Shown here piece after piece: positions 45,091 to 54,650 of a DNA stretch of 64,000 bases (position 1 is the first letter of the stretch; each line of letters opens with the position of its first letter). The notes under the pieces were generated by a model. It worked only from the letters and a program-made list of their open reading frames with translations, was not told the DNA's origin and searched no databases. Location of the stretch: positions 39,604,101 to 39,668,100 of the forward strand of contig CM069872.1 in the NCBI GenBank assembly GCA_036172665.1, written 5' to 3'. The position numbers and the translations under genes were made by a program. The DNA comes from Prosopocoilus inquinatus (taxonomy: Eukaryota > Arthropoda > Insecta > Coleoptera > Lucanidae).

Positions 45091-46170
45091 TATGAAAGTG
45101 AAGGTGAGTGACAGAACCGGATGTTGTCGTCGTAATGACGCCTTAATATGACATAAAAAATCACACCCTCCACTTTTACTTTTCTCAATGTGTAGTTTCT
45201 TATCTTCAGTAAAAACGCCATTTTTTTATTATAGAATAAGATATGTAATTTATATAAATGTTAGGGTTTCTTATTTAATAAGTAAGTTTACATAAGGTCA
45301 GATGTCTTCTTTAACGAACCTACCCGACAAAAAAATGATTACGTAAAGTTACTGCATGGACATGACCTGGGGCGCCGCTTTCCTCACTCGGAATATCAAA
45401 TTCAAAAGGAAACTAAACTAAACTAAATACTGTAAATTTTGTTCTCGACTTAAAACTTAATATTTTCCTTGCTTTTCAAAAATTCTGAGAAGAACTGCAT
45501 CCGTCTTAAGCTGCCCTCTGAAGGCTAAGTGACAGTGAAAACCGTACCCTCCTAGCTCGAACCCTTTCGAAAATACTAATTATTTTATTTAATATTCGGC
45601 GGCGCTTCCACCATATTTTCTAAGAAAAATCGCTATAACTCAGAAACGAAAAGAGATAAATTGATGCGGTTTTCACTGTACAGTCACCAGATTAGGGTGC
45701 CATTATCCTTGGAGGGAATCATTTTTTTGTCAAATAAATGAAATTTTTTCTCAACTTAAAACTTCTTATTTTCCCTGCTTTTAAGAATTTCCGGAAAGAA
45801 CTGCATCTGTCTTAAGCCACCCTCTGAGGACTAAGTAACAATGAAAACCGCATCTTCCTAGCTTCAATCGTCTCGAAGATATTAATTATTTTATTTAACA
45901 ATCGGCGGCGCTTCCACCACATGTTCTAAAAGAATCGTGATAACTCAGAAACGAAAAGAGATAGATTGATGCGGTTTTCACTGTACGGTGACCAGATAAG
46001 GGTGCCATTATCCTGTAACGGAATCATTTTTTTGTCAAATAAACGAAACTCTTTCTTAACTTAAAAATTTATGAAACAAATAAAAAAGCTTTTTAAAAAC
46101 GAGCTAAAAGAGTAATTTATTGACTTAGTTGACGTTTCGCAAATATAACTATTTGCTTTAACAAAAGTGA

Positions 46171-46548
46171 ATGAAACAAACTTTTGGTACAGCAATGGGA
46201 TCACCTCTTCCTCCTGCTTTAGCTGAAAGTGTTATGCAAAAATTAGAAAAAAAAGTATCATTAATTCGTTACCTTTTGATCTAATTTATGTTATATGTAG
46301 ATATTTTACTAATTTTACCTGATCTTAAAGTTGATTATATTTTAAAGAAATTTAATTCTTTTCATAATAGGTTACAATCTATTGTAGAAAAAGAAAATAA
46401 TAATTCCATAAGTTTCTTAGATGTAAATATTATCAAACAAAATGGTAATTTAATAACAAATTGGTATTACACACATACATGGTCAGGTAGATACATTAAC
46501 TTTAATTTCAACCAAAAAGTCACAAAATTTCAACTATTATTATTTTAA
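46171..46548 (+). pseudogene. Penelope-type reverse transcriptase, C-terminal fragment
   Basis: The frame opens KQTFGTAMGSPLPPALAESV, the motif preceding the catalytic box in Penelope-like polymerases. A stop follows near 46282, then YVDILL where YVDDIL is expected, so one catalytic Asp is missing. FNSFHNRLQSIVEKENNNSI and SFLDVNI, then NGNLITNWYYTHTW, follow; these are the thumb-side motifs of the family. Everything upstream of this point is missing. Confidence 0.8.
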
Positions 46549-46559
46549 CTGACCGTGCA

Positions 46560-47190
46560 GTATTACTTTCAGACAAATTATTTATAACTGAAATATTAAA
46601 TTTAAATTAAAAAAAAATCTTATTCAAAATTCTTACCCTGAGAAACTTATTGCCTCAGTAATAAATAATCGTTTAACGCATTTGAAAAGTGTTAATTGTA
46701 TATTTAACAATTTACAAAAAAAATCAGGAAATAAATACTTACCATTACCTTATATAGAACCTTTACATGATTCTTACACATTTTTTCAAAGAATTGCATT
46801 TACATTTAGCCAGTAAATCATCTGATAATTTTAACATTACTTTTACTAATTTAAAAACAAAAACACCTGAATTTCAAATTCCAAATGTAGTTTATCAGGT
46901 AAATTGTCAAAGCTGTAACTCAGCTTATATAGGTGAAACTAGCTAAAATTAAAAAAAAAGGTTAGGTCAGCATAAATATTATATCCAAAAAAAGAATGAG
47001 AGTCATTCAATGTTAGCAGAACATTGACTCTTAACTAAACATATTTTTGATTTTGAAAATGCTAAAATTCTTTATCAGGAGTCTAACACGTTGAAACGTA
47101 GATTGATTGAAATGTATAAATTAAAAATGTGTAATAATTCAATTAATAAAAGAAGAGACTTTACAAATTTGAATGATATATTTTGTTGAT
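46560..47190 (+). pseudogene. Penelope-type C-terminal part with GIY-YIG endonuclease
   Basis: After shifts the text continues as KKNLIQNSYPEKLIASVINN, then YLPLPYIEPL, then FQIPNVVYQVNCQSC and NSAYIGETS. The CxxC pair followed by AYIGET is the hallmark of the GIY-YIG domain in Penelope-like elements. Downstream KKRLGQHK, SMLAEH and the final KRRLIEMYKLKMCNN agree with the family. In-frame stops occur after GETS and near LAEH. In active elements this nuclease nicks the target DNA. Confidence 0.8.
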
Positions 47191-47519
47191 TAAATGAGAT
47201 ATAATAATCGGAAACTTCCTTGCTTATATATTAGAAAAACTGTATTATTATGTTATTTTTATTATTGTTAGAGAATTGTTGTAATTTTTGTTACAACAAT
47301 TTATTTGCATACTCTAGTTAGGTTTTACCAGGATTTCCATAACTCTTGCAGTAAATACTGGAGTATATGTTAAGACGGGCCTGACCGCATCAATAATGAT
47401 ATTCTTGGTTTACAAGTTATATCTTTGCTGATAATTTTTTTTTACCACTACCAATCTCTTCACAATTAATTAAAAAAATAATTCTAGGCTAAATTGTTTA
47501 TATTTTCCGTTATTCAATT

Positions 47520-47560
47520 TTGATAAAGCAAATAATTATATTTGCGAAACGTCAAGTAAG
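47520..47560 (+). ncRNA. Degenerate hammerhead motif in the Penelope-like terminus
   Basis: TTGATAA stands where CTGANGA is required. Then come a perfect 7-bp stem II (GCAAATA/TATTTGC, loop ATTA), GAAA at 47546-47549, a two-base-pair stem III (ACGT) and C at 47553 as cleavage position. The inverted copy at about 46130-46165 keeps the stem II, GAAA and GTC but reads TTGTTAA in the box. The layout matches the hammerheads known from Penelope-like elements. The changed box makes cleavage unlikely in this copy. Confidence 0.65.
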
Positions 47561-48190
47561 TCAATAAATTACTCTTTTAGCTGGTTTTTAAAAAGCTTTT
47601 TTATTTGTTTCACATTCACTGCAATGTTCACGAGCAAGACCTATCCAAAAATTAAAACTTAATATTTCCCTTGCTTTTCAAAATTTCCGGAAAGAACTGC
47701 ATCTGTCTTAAGCTGCTCTCCGAGGACTAAGTGACAGTGAAAACCGCACCCTCCTAGCTCGAACCCTTTCGAAGATATTAATTATTTTATTTAACATTCG
47801 GCGGCGCTTCCGCCATATTTTCTAAGGAAAGTCGCGATTACTCAGAAACGAAAGGAGACAAATTGATGCGGTTTTCACTGTACGATGACCAGATAAGGGT
47901 GCCATTATAATGGGAGGAAATCAATTTCTTGTCAAATAAATGAAACTTTTTCTCAACTTAGAACTTAATATTTCCCCTTCTTTTCAAAATTTCCGGAAAG
48001 AACTGCATCTGCCTTAAGCTGCTCTCCGAGGACTAAGTGACAGTGAAAACCGCATCCTCCTAGCTCGAACCCTTTCGAAGATATTAATTATTTTATTTAA
48101 CATTCGGCGGTGCTTCTGCCACATTTTCTAAGAAAAATCGCGATAACTCAGAAACGAGCAGAGATAGATTGATGAGGTTTTCACTGTGAG

Positions 48191-48549
48191 GTTGCCTGAG
48201 GTGCTCGCGATACTGCAGGTACCTTCGGGAAAGCCGCAGAGTAATCTGGTGCAATCGGGAATGCTCTGGAAGTTTCCACACGAGTATAGAAACAGATGTG
48301 TTAGCTAAAAGCGTATCGGCGCGCTATCGAGTATAATTTCTCAACCCCCAAGTCGTAACAATATTGATATAAATAATAAATGAAGTGGAATCCTTTGACG
48401 TTTTTTTTTCTGGGCTTGATCTATTTGCGCGTTGTTCACACCTCTTTGTACTTCATACTTGTCATAAATAGATTACTTGAGCTTGAGAACCATCCATTGT
48501 TTGACCTTAGTCAAAAAGCGATAGGAAAGCTACTTTATTTTCAACTGAC
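48191..48549. other. No gene recognised
   Basis: Transition from the satellite array into GC-richer DNA. Nothing supported. Confidence 0.4.
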
Positions 48550-48990
48550 TATTTGATTTCCTTTCCGCTTGGCCGTAACAAAGTCGCAAACACGTCGAAC
48601 GACGAGAAACAAGATTGCCTCATGAACACACGCAGCAAGTCGACCGTAAATTTTAACGCATGATCGGGAACGAACGTCTTCCGAAATGGAATTTCGCGAG
48701 CGTTCTTTGCGGATTCCCCCCTCGCGCCCCTCACGATTCCAGGCGGTCAAAATATAGCGTCGTTCTTTAAGACCGAGTCGGGGGCTGTTAATTACGTTCA
48801 GTTCCGAGCAAGGAGTTTAATTTCAAGTTTGAATCGAGAAGTTTGATTCCGGACGGCCGCTGTTTACCGCCTATTATGGCGGTGAACGGTTATTTGGGTC
48901 CGAAATCACGTTTAGGGTTGAGGGGGTGAGACATAAATTACTTGCTCGGGTCTACCGCAAATTTATCACGCTCTCGCGTTAGCGTTCGTA
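48550..48990. promoter_or_regulatory. GC/CpG-rich island, candidate regulatory DNA
   Basis: Dense CpG and balanced composition (for example 48680-48740 and 48850-48905), flanked by AT-rich DNA. The overlapping minus-strand frames at 48541-48750 are arginine-rich and unrelated to known families. Function inferred from composition. Confidence 0.3.
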
Positions 48991-50108
48991 GAGAATGTGA
49001 TTCGAAAATTTAGAGAATTTAGGCCGTCACAACAAAAAATAAAGCCTTCAAGAAACTCAACTCGCTTTGATGAACCAGGTTTTATTTTTATTTATTTACT
49101 CTTCTAGTAAAAGAAATTGCAATCTGAAATTTTTTAAATAAATGTGTAATTTTTTTAAGTAAGCAAAAAACGTACTTAACGTTACGTTAACTGAACTGTG
49201 AGCTTCTGCTAACTGAACAGTTTATTTTTCTTAACATTCATGCAAGTCAAAGCGTGTGAAGTTTTGTGTTCATCAGAAATGAGAGATGATTATTGTCAGA
49301 TACACTAACCACAGCTTAAGCCGCGAAGTACTGGTTTAAAAAGAAGTTACTCAAAGGTTCTAATATCGTGATTAAAGAAGATCTCACTAGGCTTCGCTTA
49401 AACCTATTAAATCAAGCTTCAAAAGTATTTGGTTATAAAAACATCTGGTCTTACTTCGGCAACATATACGTCAACATTGCAAACAAAAGGTATGTAATTA
49501 GAAGTATGTCAGATATTGAACAAGTAACACGCTGATAAAAATCTGGAGTTAATTGTAACACTTTTTGGACGCCAGGGAACACTTTTTCGGTGTTCCCTCG
49601 CTTCCATCCGTTTGTGGAGTTACGACAAACGGAGTTAGGATGTTTACCATTGAAACGTATGTAATAGAACAGAGTTAAGCTTATCCTTGTTGGAATAAAC
49701 ACTTAGTTTTAGATACGATTTAGTCGGAAAAAGAGAACAATAACGCCAAATTCCATGAAGATGAACAACTTTCAGATAAAACTTTATTCGAATTTAACAC
49801 CGAACGGGCATATTACAATTAATTCCAAAAATTTTTATGTGTGCATGATAAGGAGCTTAGCACCGACCGCCACTTTCCTGGTTCCATCTCTGCTCTCTGC
49901 TATACTTACACGTTTTTGGTTCAGCGTATGACACGTTATCTTCAGTTGTTTTATATTTAGGTCACTTCTTGTGGTAAATTTTCGATACACATTACTCACA
50001 GATATTGTTAATATCAGTACGAATTACATTTAATTTTCTTTTGTTAAAATCGTTTTGTTTTTACAAGTTCTTGTCAAATATTTGCCTTACAAATGAAATT
50101 ACTATACG
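48991..50108. other. No gene recognised; may include a LINE 5' UTR
   Basis: AT-rich DNA. From about 49850 the sequence precedes the LINE start codon and could be its 5' untranslated region, but the element's 5' boundary cannot be placed. Confidence 0.35.
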
Positions 50109-50232
50109 ATGAATAGCGGGCTAAAAATTGCACATTTAAACATTCGATCTATGTTAAATGATTTTCATAAGTAAGTGTATATTATTCAACATAATAAATT
50201 TGAAATTTTATTTTTAACTGGCTGTTTAATAA

Positions 50233-50762
50233 TGTCACGATTACGGAAAATTTGAAAATCGTATTTAATTAATCTAGCAATACGAGTTATTTGCTGATAA
50301 GCGGTTTGTTGGTGCAACGACTCAGGCGATAAACTTGTAGCGTGAATCCGCAAAGTTGCAAATACGCAAATAACTAGGGCATTGTATAAGTGTTTAAACA
50401 CAATCAATTAATTCACGATTTAATAGAAATGACGATTGGAAACAACGTGAAAAACCTGACATTACCTTTTCAGCAACCAAGCAAAGTACGGGTTCAGTTT
50501 TGCGGAAATTTGGTCATGACGTCACGTACATTGGCAGTATAAAGGATGTCCGTAATTTGTAAAAGATGTCAGTTAATCTGATCGTCGTCGTGGGATACAG
50601 TTATCTGTATTTCTGACCTTTAAACAATAAAGGTAGTCCTAGTTGTTTTAATGAGTTAGTTTGCACTTTCCCTGTTACTCCCTTTTCACCCCCCAAGCTA
50701 CCCAACCTCCGCGTCTGAACGCCGACAGCTCGTAACCTGCTGGAGACGACCGACGCGTGACA
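50233..50762. mobile_element. Solo LTR, 530 bp, inside the LINE
   Basis: The ends are TGTCACG and CGTGACA, a perfect 7-bp inverted pair with TG...CA. The 4-bp duplication ATAA is at 50229-50232 and 50763-50766. Removing the LTR and one ATAA rejoins the LINE endonuclease as FNNIPSNV. A TATAAA is at about 50540 and an AATAAA at about 50628, as expected for promoter and polyadenylation signals on the plus strand. No internal retroviral-type genes remain, so recombination between LTRs is implied. A 4-bp duplication fits gypsy or BEL families. Confidence 0.85.
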
Positions 50763-51622
50763 ATAATATACCATCAAATGTCCTTGAAATTAGAAATTTT
50801 GAGTTCATTAGGTGTGATCGTAATGAAGACGGCGGAGGCTTGGGTGTGTATGTCCACAAATTCATAAAGTATACATTACATAAGTCAGAAATCACAAATT
50901 CCATGGAATCTATGGCTCAAATTATGTTTTGAAAGTATGTGTATTGGGGTTGTGTACAGACTGCCATATTATAACTATTCTGAATTTTTTCCTTACTTTG
51001 AAGATGTGATATTAGAACTGTCTGCATCTTATGATGTATATTTTTGGTGATTTTAATATCGATCTATCTTTGCCTTATTACTCACTCGCTTTGCAATTTT
51101 TTGAACTTCTTTATACATTAGACCTGAAGCAAATCATTGACGAGCCTACCCGAACCACTGTAAGAAGTTCTACACTAATTGATCACATCATTACTAACTC
51201 TATTAATGAAACTAATGATTTCGGTGTAATGGATACAATCACTTCGTCCGATCATTCACTAATTTGGTGTAGAGTCTCAGTAAACCGTAAACCTTTTATC
51301 GAGATTTCAGATCATTCAATTTAAATAATTTTAATTTGGATTTGTTAGGAGTATTTTGGGATGAAATTTATTTCTTTATATTTATCGATGACATTAATAG
51401 GAAAGTAGAATTTGTCAATAGTAATCTTTTATGAACAGATAAAATAGCGACATCTTACTATCGCTTTTTGACCTGACATTGCAGTAGGGTAACAAATTGA
51501 AGCGGGATTTGCTCCTAATAAGTTCCCCATGCAAGGCGGCCATGCTTGCTGTCAAAGCATAATGAAAGATTTTAGAAAAATTTCGTGCAAATCGTTTTTG
51601 ATTGCAGCGAGAACCTCGAGCA

Positions 51623-51671
51623 GCCTCTGGACAGCTGTTTCAGCCCTGCTTGGGGCTTCTTCAGCAGAAAC
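51623..51671 (-). ncRNA. Hammerhead ribozyme, intact, minus strand
   Basis: On the minus strand: stem I GTTTCTG pairs with CAGAGGC; box CTGAAGA at 51664-51658; stem II AGCCC/GGGCT with loop CAAGCA; GAAA at 51641-51638; stem III ACAGCTGT (no loop, as in dimer-dependent short-stem hammerheads); GUC site with predicted cleavage between 51630 and 51629. Outside stem I, CGAGC/GCTCG and a long imperfect stem (TTGCAGCGGGA with TCTCGCTGCAA) extend the fold. Confidence 0.88.
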
Positions 51672-51905
51672 GTAGCTCGACATTCCCGCTGCAAACAAAA
51701 ACGACTTGCCCAATTTATTCGCATTTGCGATGTAAGAGTGATGAACAGATAAAATAGCGACATCTTACTATCGCTTTTTGACCTGACATTGCAGTAAAAA
51801 AAGCGATAGTAAGATGTCGCTATTTTATCTGTTCATCACTCTTACATCGCAAATGCGAATAAATTGGGCAAGTCGTTTTTGTTTGCAGCGGGAATGTCGA
51901 GCTAC

Positions 51906-51954
51906 GTTTCTGCTGAAGAAGCCCCAAGCAGGGCTGAAACAGCTGTCCAGAGGC
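51906..51954 (+). ncRNA. Hammerhead ribozyme, intact, first of a tandem pair
   Basis: Stem I 51906-51912 (GTTTCTG) pairs with 51948-51954 (CAGAGGC) through two G-U pairs. CTGAAGA is at 51913-51919. Stem II is 51920-51924 with 51931-51935. GAAA is at 51936-51939. The short stem III is 51939-51946. C17 is at 51947. All invariant core positions are present. Predicted cleavage falls between 51947 and 51948. Outer pairing GCAGCG/CGCTGC and CGTTTTTG/CAAAAACG extends stem I to about 51874-51985. Confidence 0.9.
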
Positions 51955-52215
51955 TGCTCGAGGTTCTCGCTGCAATCAAAAACGATTTGCACGAAATTTT
52001 TCTAAAATCTTTCATTATGCTTTGACAGCAAGCATGGCCGCCTTGCATGGGGAACTTATTAGGAGCAAATCCCGCTTCAATTTGTTACCCTACTGCAATG
52101 TCAGGTCAAAAAGCGATAGTAAGATGTCGCTATTTTATCTGTTCATCACTCTTACATCGCAAATGCGAATAAATTGGGCAAGTCGTTTTTGTTTGCAGCG
52201 GGAATGTCGAGCTAC

Positions 52216-52264
52216 GTTTCTGCTGAAGAAGCCCCAAGCAGGGCTGAAACAGCTGTCCAGAGGC
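52216..52264 (+). ncRNA. Hammerhead ribozyme, intact, second of a tandem pair
   Basis: Identical to the ribozyme 310 bp upstream: CTGAAGA at 52223-52229, GAAA at 52246-52249, cleavage after C at 52257. A transcript crossing both would release 51948-52257, a 310-nt monomer that could be ligated into a circle by a host RNA ligase. That product is a prediction. Confidence 0.9.
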
Positions 52265-53987
52265 TGCTCGAGGTTCTCGCTGCAATCAAAAACGATTTGC
52301 ACGAAATTTTTCTAGTAATCTTTTAGAATTATTTTTGATACACATGTGCCTACGCGAAAACATCATGCTTTGAACAAATTCTCTCCTTGGTTAACTGATA
52401 ATTTAAAATTGATGATGAATTTGCGGGATAAGGCGTTAAAAACATTTCAGCGCTCGCATTCTCAAGAGCACTGGACGTATTATATGACTTTAAGAAATTT
52501 AGTAACACTTTCAGTTAGGTCTGAAAAGAAAGCGTATTTAGAATACTCGATCAGAAATTGCAAATCTAAAAATATCTGGAAACATCTCGAAGATTTCGGG
52601 GTTCATAATAACAAACAAAAATTATATTCCAACGAGTCTTGGTGATGCTAATTCAATTAATATTCATTTTTTGACCTACTTGCAACTTGACGGCGATGAC
52701 TCTCATCAGGTAACTAAGTATTATATCAACAAATTACTGGATGTTAAATTTACATTTTCCCCCGTCGCTGAAGACGAAATTTCTAAACTTCCCTTAGGAA
52801 TTACTAGCAAATCTTACGGTGCTGAAGATATTAACATTGATCTTATTTACTTTTGTTGCCCATACCTCTTGCCTATTTTCACAGACATTATCAATAACTG
52901 AGGGTGTTTTTCTCAGGTGCTGGAAAGAAGCTAGGGTACTGCTTTTACCTGAAGTTACCAACCCAAAATCCTCAGCAGATATTCGCCCCATTAATTTAAT
53001 GGCCAATACTCTCTAAAGTACTTGAAACAGTAATAGAAAAACAATTAAGAGAGTTTCTTAACGTCCATGACATTATCCCGGATAAGCAGTCTGGCTTTAG
53101 GTCGCGCTATAGTTGCGCAAGTGCTTGTAACTGCTATTATTGATGACGTTAATAAATTTGTAGTCTTAATTCTTCTGGACTATAGCAAAGCATTTGACCT
53201 TGTTAAACATGAAATTTTACTTGCTAGACTGAAATCTATAGGTCTTATATAGGCAAATCTCAAAGAGTTTATTTTACTGGAGTGTTTTCTGATTCCTAGC
53301 AAGTCAATCGTGGTCCACCGCAAGGATCAATCTTGGGACCACTTTTATATTCTATTTACACCTCTTCATTTACTAAAGTAATAAAGCATTGCTGCTATCA
53401 TTTCTATGCTGACGACACTCAGCTATATTACTCTTTCAAAACTAATGACGTCGCTTTATCTTGTGAACTTGTGAATCTAGATATAATAAATAAGCTCATT
53501 GAAATCTTGAATCAGCATGGATTAAGATTTAATGCTACTAAAACTTCTGTTTTACTATTTGTAGGAGGTAACTCTAGTGCAGACGTCGTGAAAGCTCTAC
53601 GCTTGAATTTGAAGAATTCATCTTTGAATTTATCGGACTCTTGCAAAAACTTAGCCTTGTATATGGACTGCAATCTCAAATTTATCACTCACGACACGAA
53701 TGTTATTCGTAGAGCTTTTACTAATCTCTAATTAATTTATGTTAACCGACACTACTTAACAAAATCTATCAAATACACGTTATGTGAGACGTTAGTACTT
53801 TTACATCTTAACTATTCTGACACTATTCTTGATTCTTTTTTGTATCTTATATTCGGATTCACTTCGACTTCGAGTCCAAAACTATTGCATGCGACTTATT
53901 TTCCGAAGACATAGACAACATGTCTCACATAAACTAAAGGATTTGAAGTGGCTAAATATGAAAAATGGACGGTTTTTGCATACTGCT

Positions 53988-54056
53988 GTGGAGTGTGATC
54001 ACGACTGATCAATTAAGGAATCAATTCTATAACTGGACTGCAGCCCAGTTATAGAA
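53988..54056. mobile_element. 69-bp insertion with 12-bp target duplication and a palindrome
   Basis: TTGCATACTGCT occurs at 53976-53987 and 54057-54068. Taking out 53988-54056 plus one copy restores the LINE text around HTA..QFYIKILTYK. The insert starts GTGGAGTG, contains the 26-bp repeat shared with 26198, and ends in a 36-bp near-perfect palindrome (AATTCTATAACTGG ... CCAGTTATAGAATT, centre CTGCAG) whose last two bases fall in the duplication. Confidence 0.8.
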
Positions 54057-54454
54057 TTGCATACTGCTCAATTTTACATTAAGATTCTCACCTATAAATG
54101 CCCACCGTACTTATATAACAAGATCCGATGCCGAACAGACAATATTAGAAGCATAAAAGTGAGTTTTTCAAGCGGTGTTTTTCTTATCGTATAACGAACA
54201 TTACGAACTCCCTTCCGCAAGAACGTATGAAATCAACTCCGGCTATGTTCGGTAAAAAGTTAAAACTAATACTATTAGATAAGCAGAACCACTGTGCTAT
54301 CAAAACTTCAATTGTTCATACCACCAGCGTCGTTCTGGATCATTTGAATGTGTGTTAATTTCATCGATGTGTGCCATATCTTTACCATGATCAATGTTTA
54401 ATACTAATGGGATCAGGAGGAAGACTTTATTAAGCATAAGTTTTCTTTTTTTAA

Positions 54455-54650
54455 AAAATTTTTGTGCAAATCGTTTTTGATTGCAGTGAAAACCTGGAGC
54501 AGCCTCTGTACAGCTGTTTCAGCCCTACTTGGGGCTTCGTCAGCAGAGACGAAGCTCGACATTCCCACTGCAAACAAAAACGACTTGTCCAATTTATTTG
54601 CAAATGCGATGTAAGAGATGAACAGATAAAATAGCTACATCTTACGATCT
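54455..54650 (-). mobile_element. Single hammerhead retroelement copy in the LINE 3' region
   Basis: One minus-strand unit without an inverted partner. It ends on the left at TTTTTGTGCAAATCG and on the right at TAGCTACATCTTACGAT. It differs from the 51-kb copies at several sites. Flanking duplication is not clear (CTTTTTTTAA versus CTTTCTAATAA). It interrupts the LINE 3' untranslated region. Confidence 0.8.
54502..54550 (-). ncRNA. Hammerhead ribozyme variant, minus strand
   Basis: Box CTGACGA (54543-54537) keeps the CUGANGA consensus with a different N7. Stem I GTCTCTG/CAGAGGC is fully paired. Stem II is AGCCC/GGGCT with loop CAAGTA. GAAA is at 54520-54517 and stem III is ACAGCTGT. The cleavage triplet is GUA instead of GUC, predicted between 54509 and 54508. 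The changes all preserve the structure. Confidence 0.85.

Larger units (their letters stand above)
46067..47651 (+). mobile_element. Penelope-like element, 5'-truncated, inverted termini
   Basis: The left end (46070-46165) is the reverse complement of the right end (about 47515-47612). Both arms carry the TTTTTAAAAAGCTTTTTTAT region, TAATTTATTGACTTA-type text and the TTTGCGAAACGTC hairpin. Between them lie reverse-transcriptase and GIY-YIG remnants. It sits in unit 3 of the 306-bp satellite with TTAAAA (46061-46066 and 47652-47657) as a possible short target duplication. A minus-strand terminus before a plus-strand body parallels the ribozyme insertions elsewhere. Confidence 0.8.
45440..48190. 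repeat. 306-bp satellite-like array split by a Penelope-like element
   Basis: Units start at about 45451, 45757, 46062 (cut after a few bases), 47653 and 47959 (marker TAAAACTT or a one-base variant). Each contains GAAAGAACTGCATCTGTCTT-like text, AGTGACAGTGAAAACCG, CTAGCTCGAACC, TTCGGCGGCGCTTCC and GATGCGGTTTTCACTGTA. The array is interrupted between 46067 and 47651 and resumes in the same phase, which dates the insertion after amplification. The last unit decays near 48190. Confidence 0.85.
51432..52313. mobile_element. Inverted-tandem hammerhead retroelement insertion
   Basis: A minus-strand unit (51432 to about 51788) joins a plus-strand run of 1.7 units (to 52313). AGTAATCTTTTA flanks it at 51420-51431 and 52314-52325. 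Deleting the insert and one copy restores the LINE frame as VNSNLLELF. A 192-bp stretch is translated identically in all three copies (51572-51763 minus, 51814-52005 and 52124-52315 plus), so they are very young. These frames are repeat shadows, not genes. The plus units repeat with a 310-bp period. Confidence 0.92.

Noticed and set aside
51572..52315. Three identical 63-residue open frames, a possible small conserved protein
   Set aside because: They coincide with copies of the ribozyme repeat and lie across the hammerhead; older copies do not keep the frame. Identity reflects recent duplication, not protein selection.
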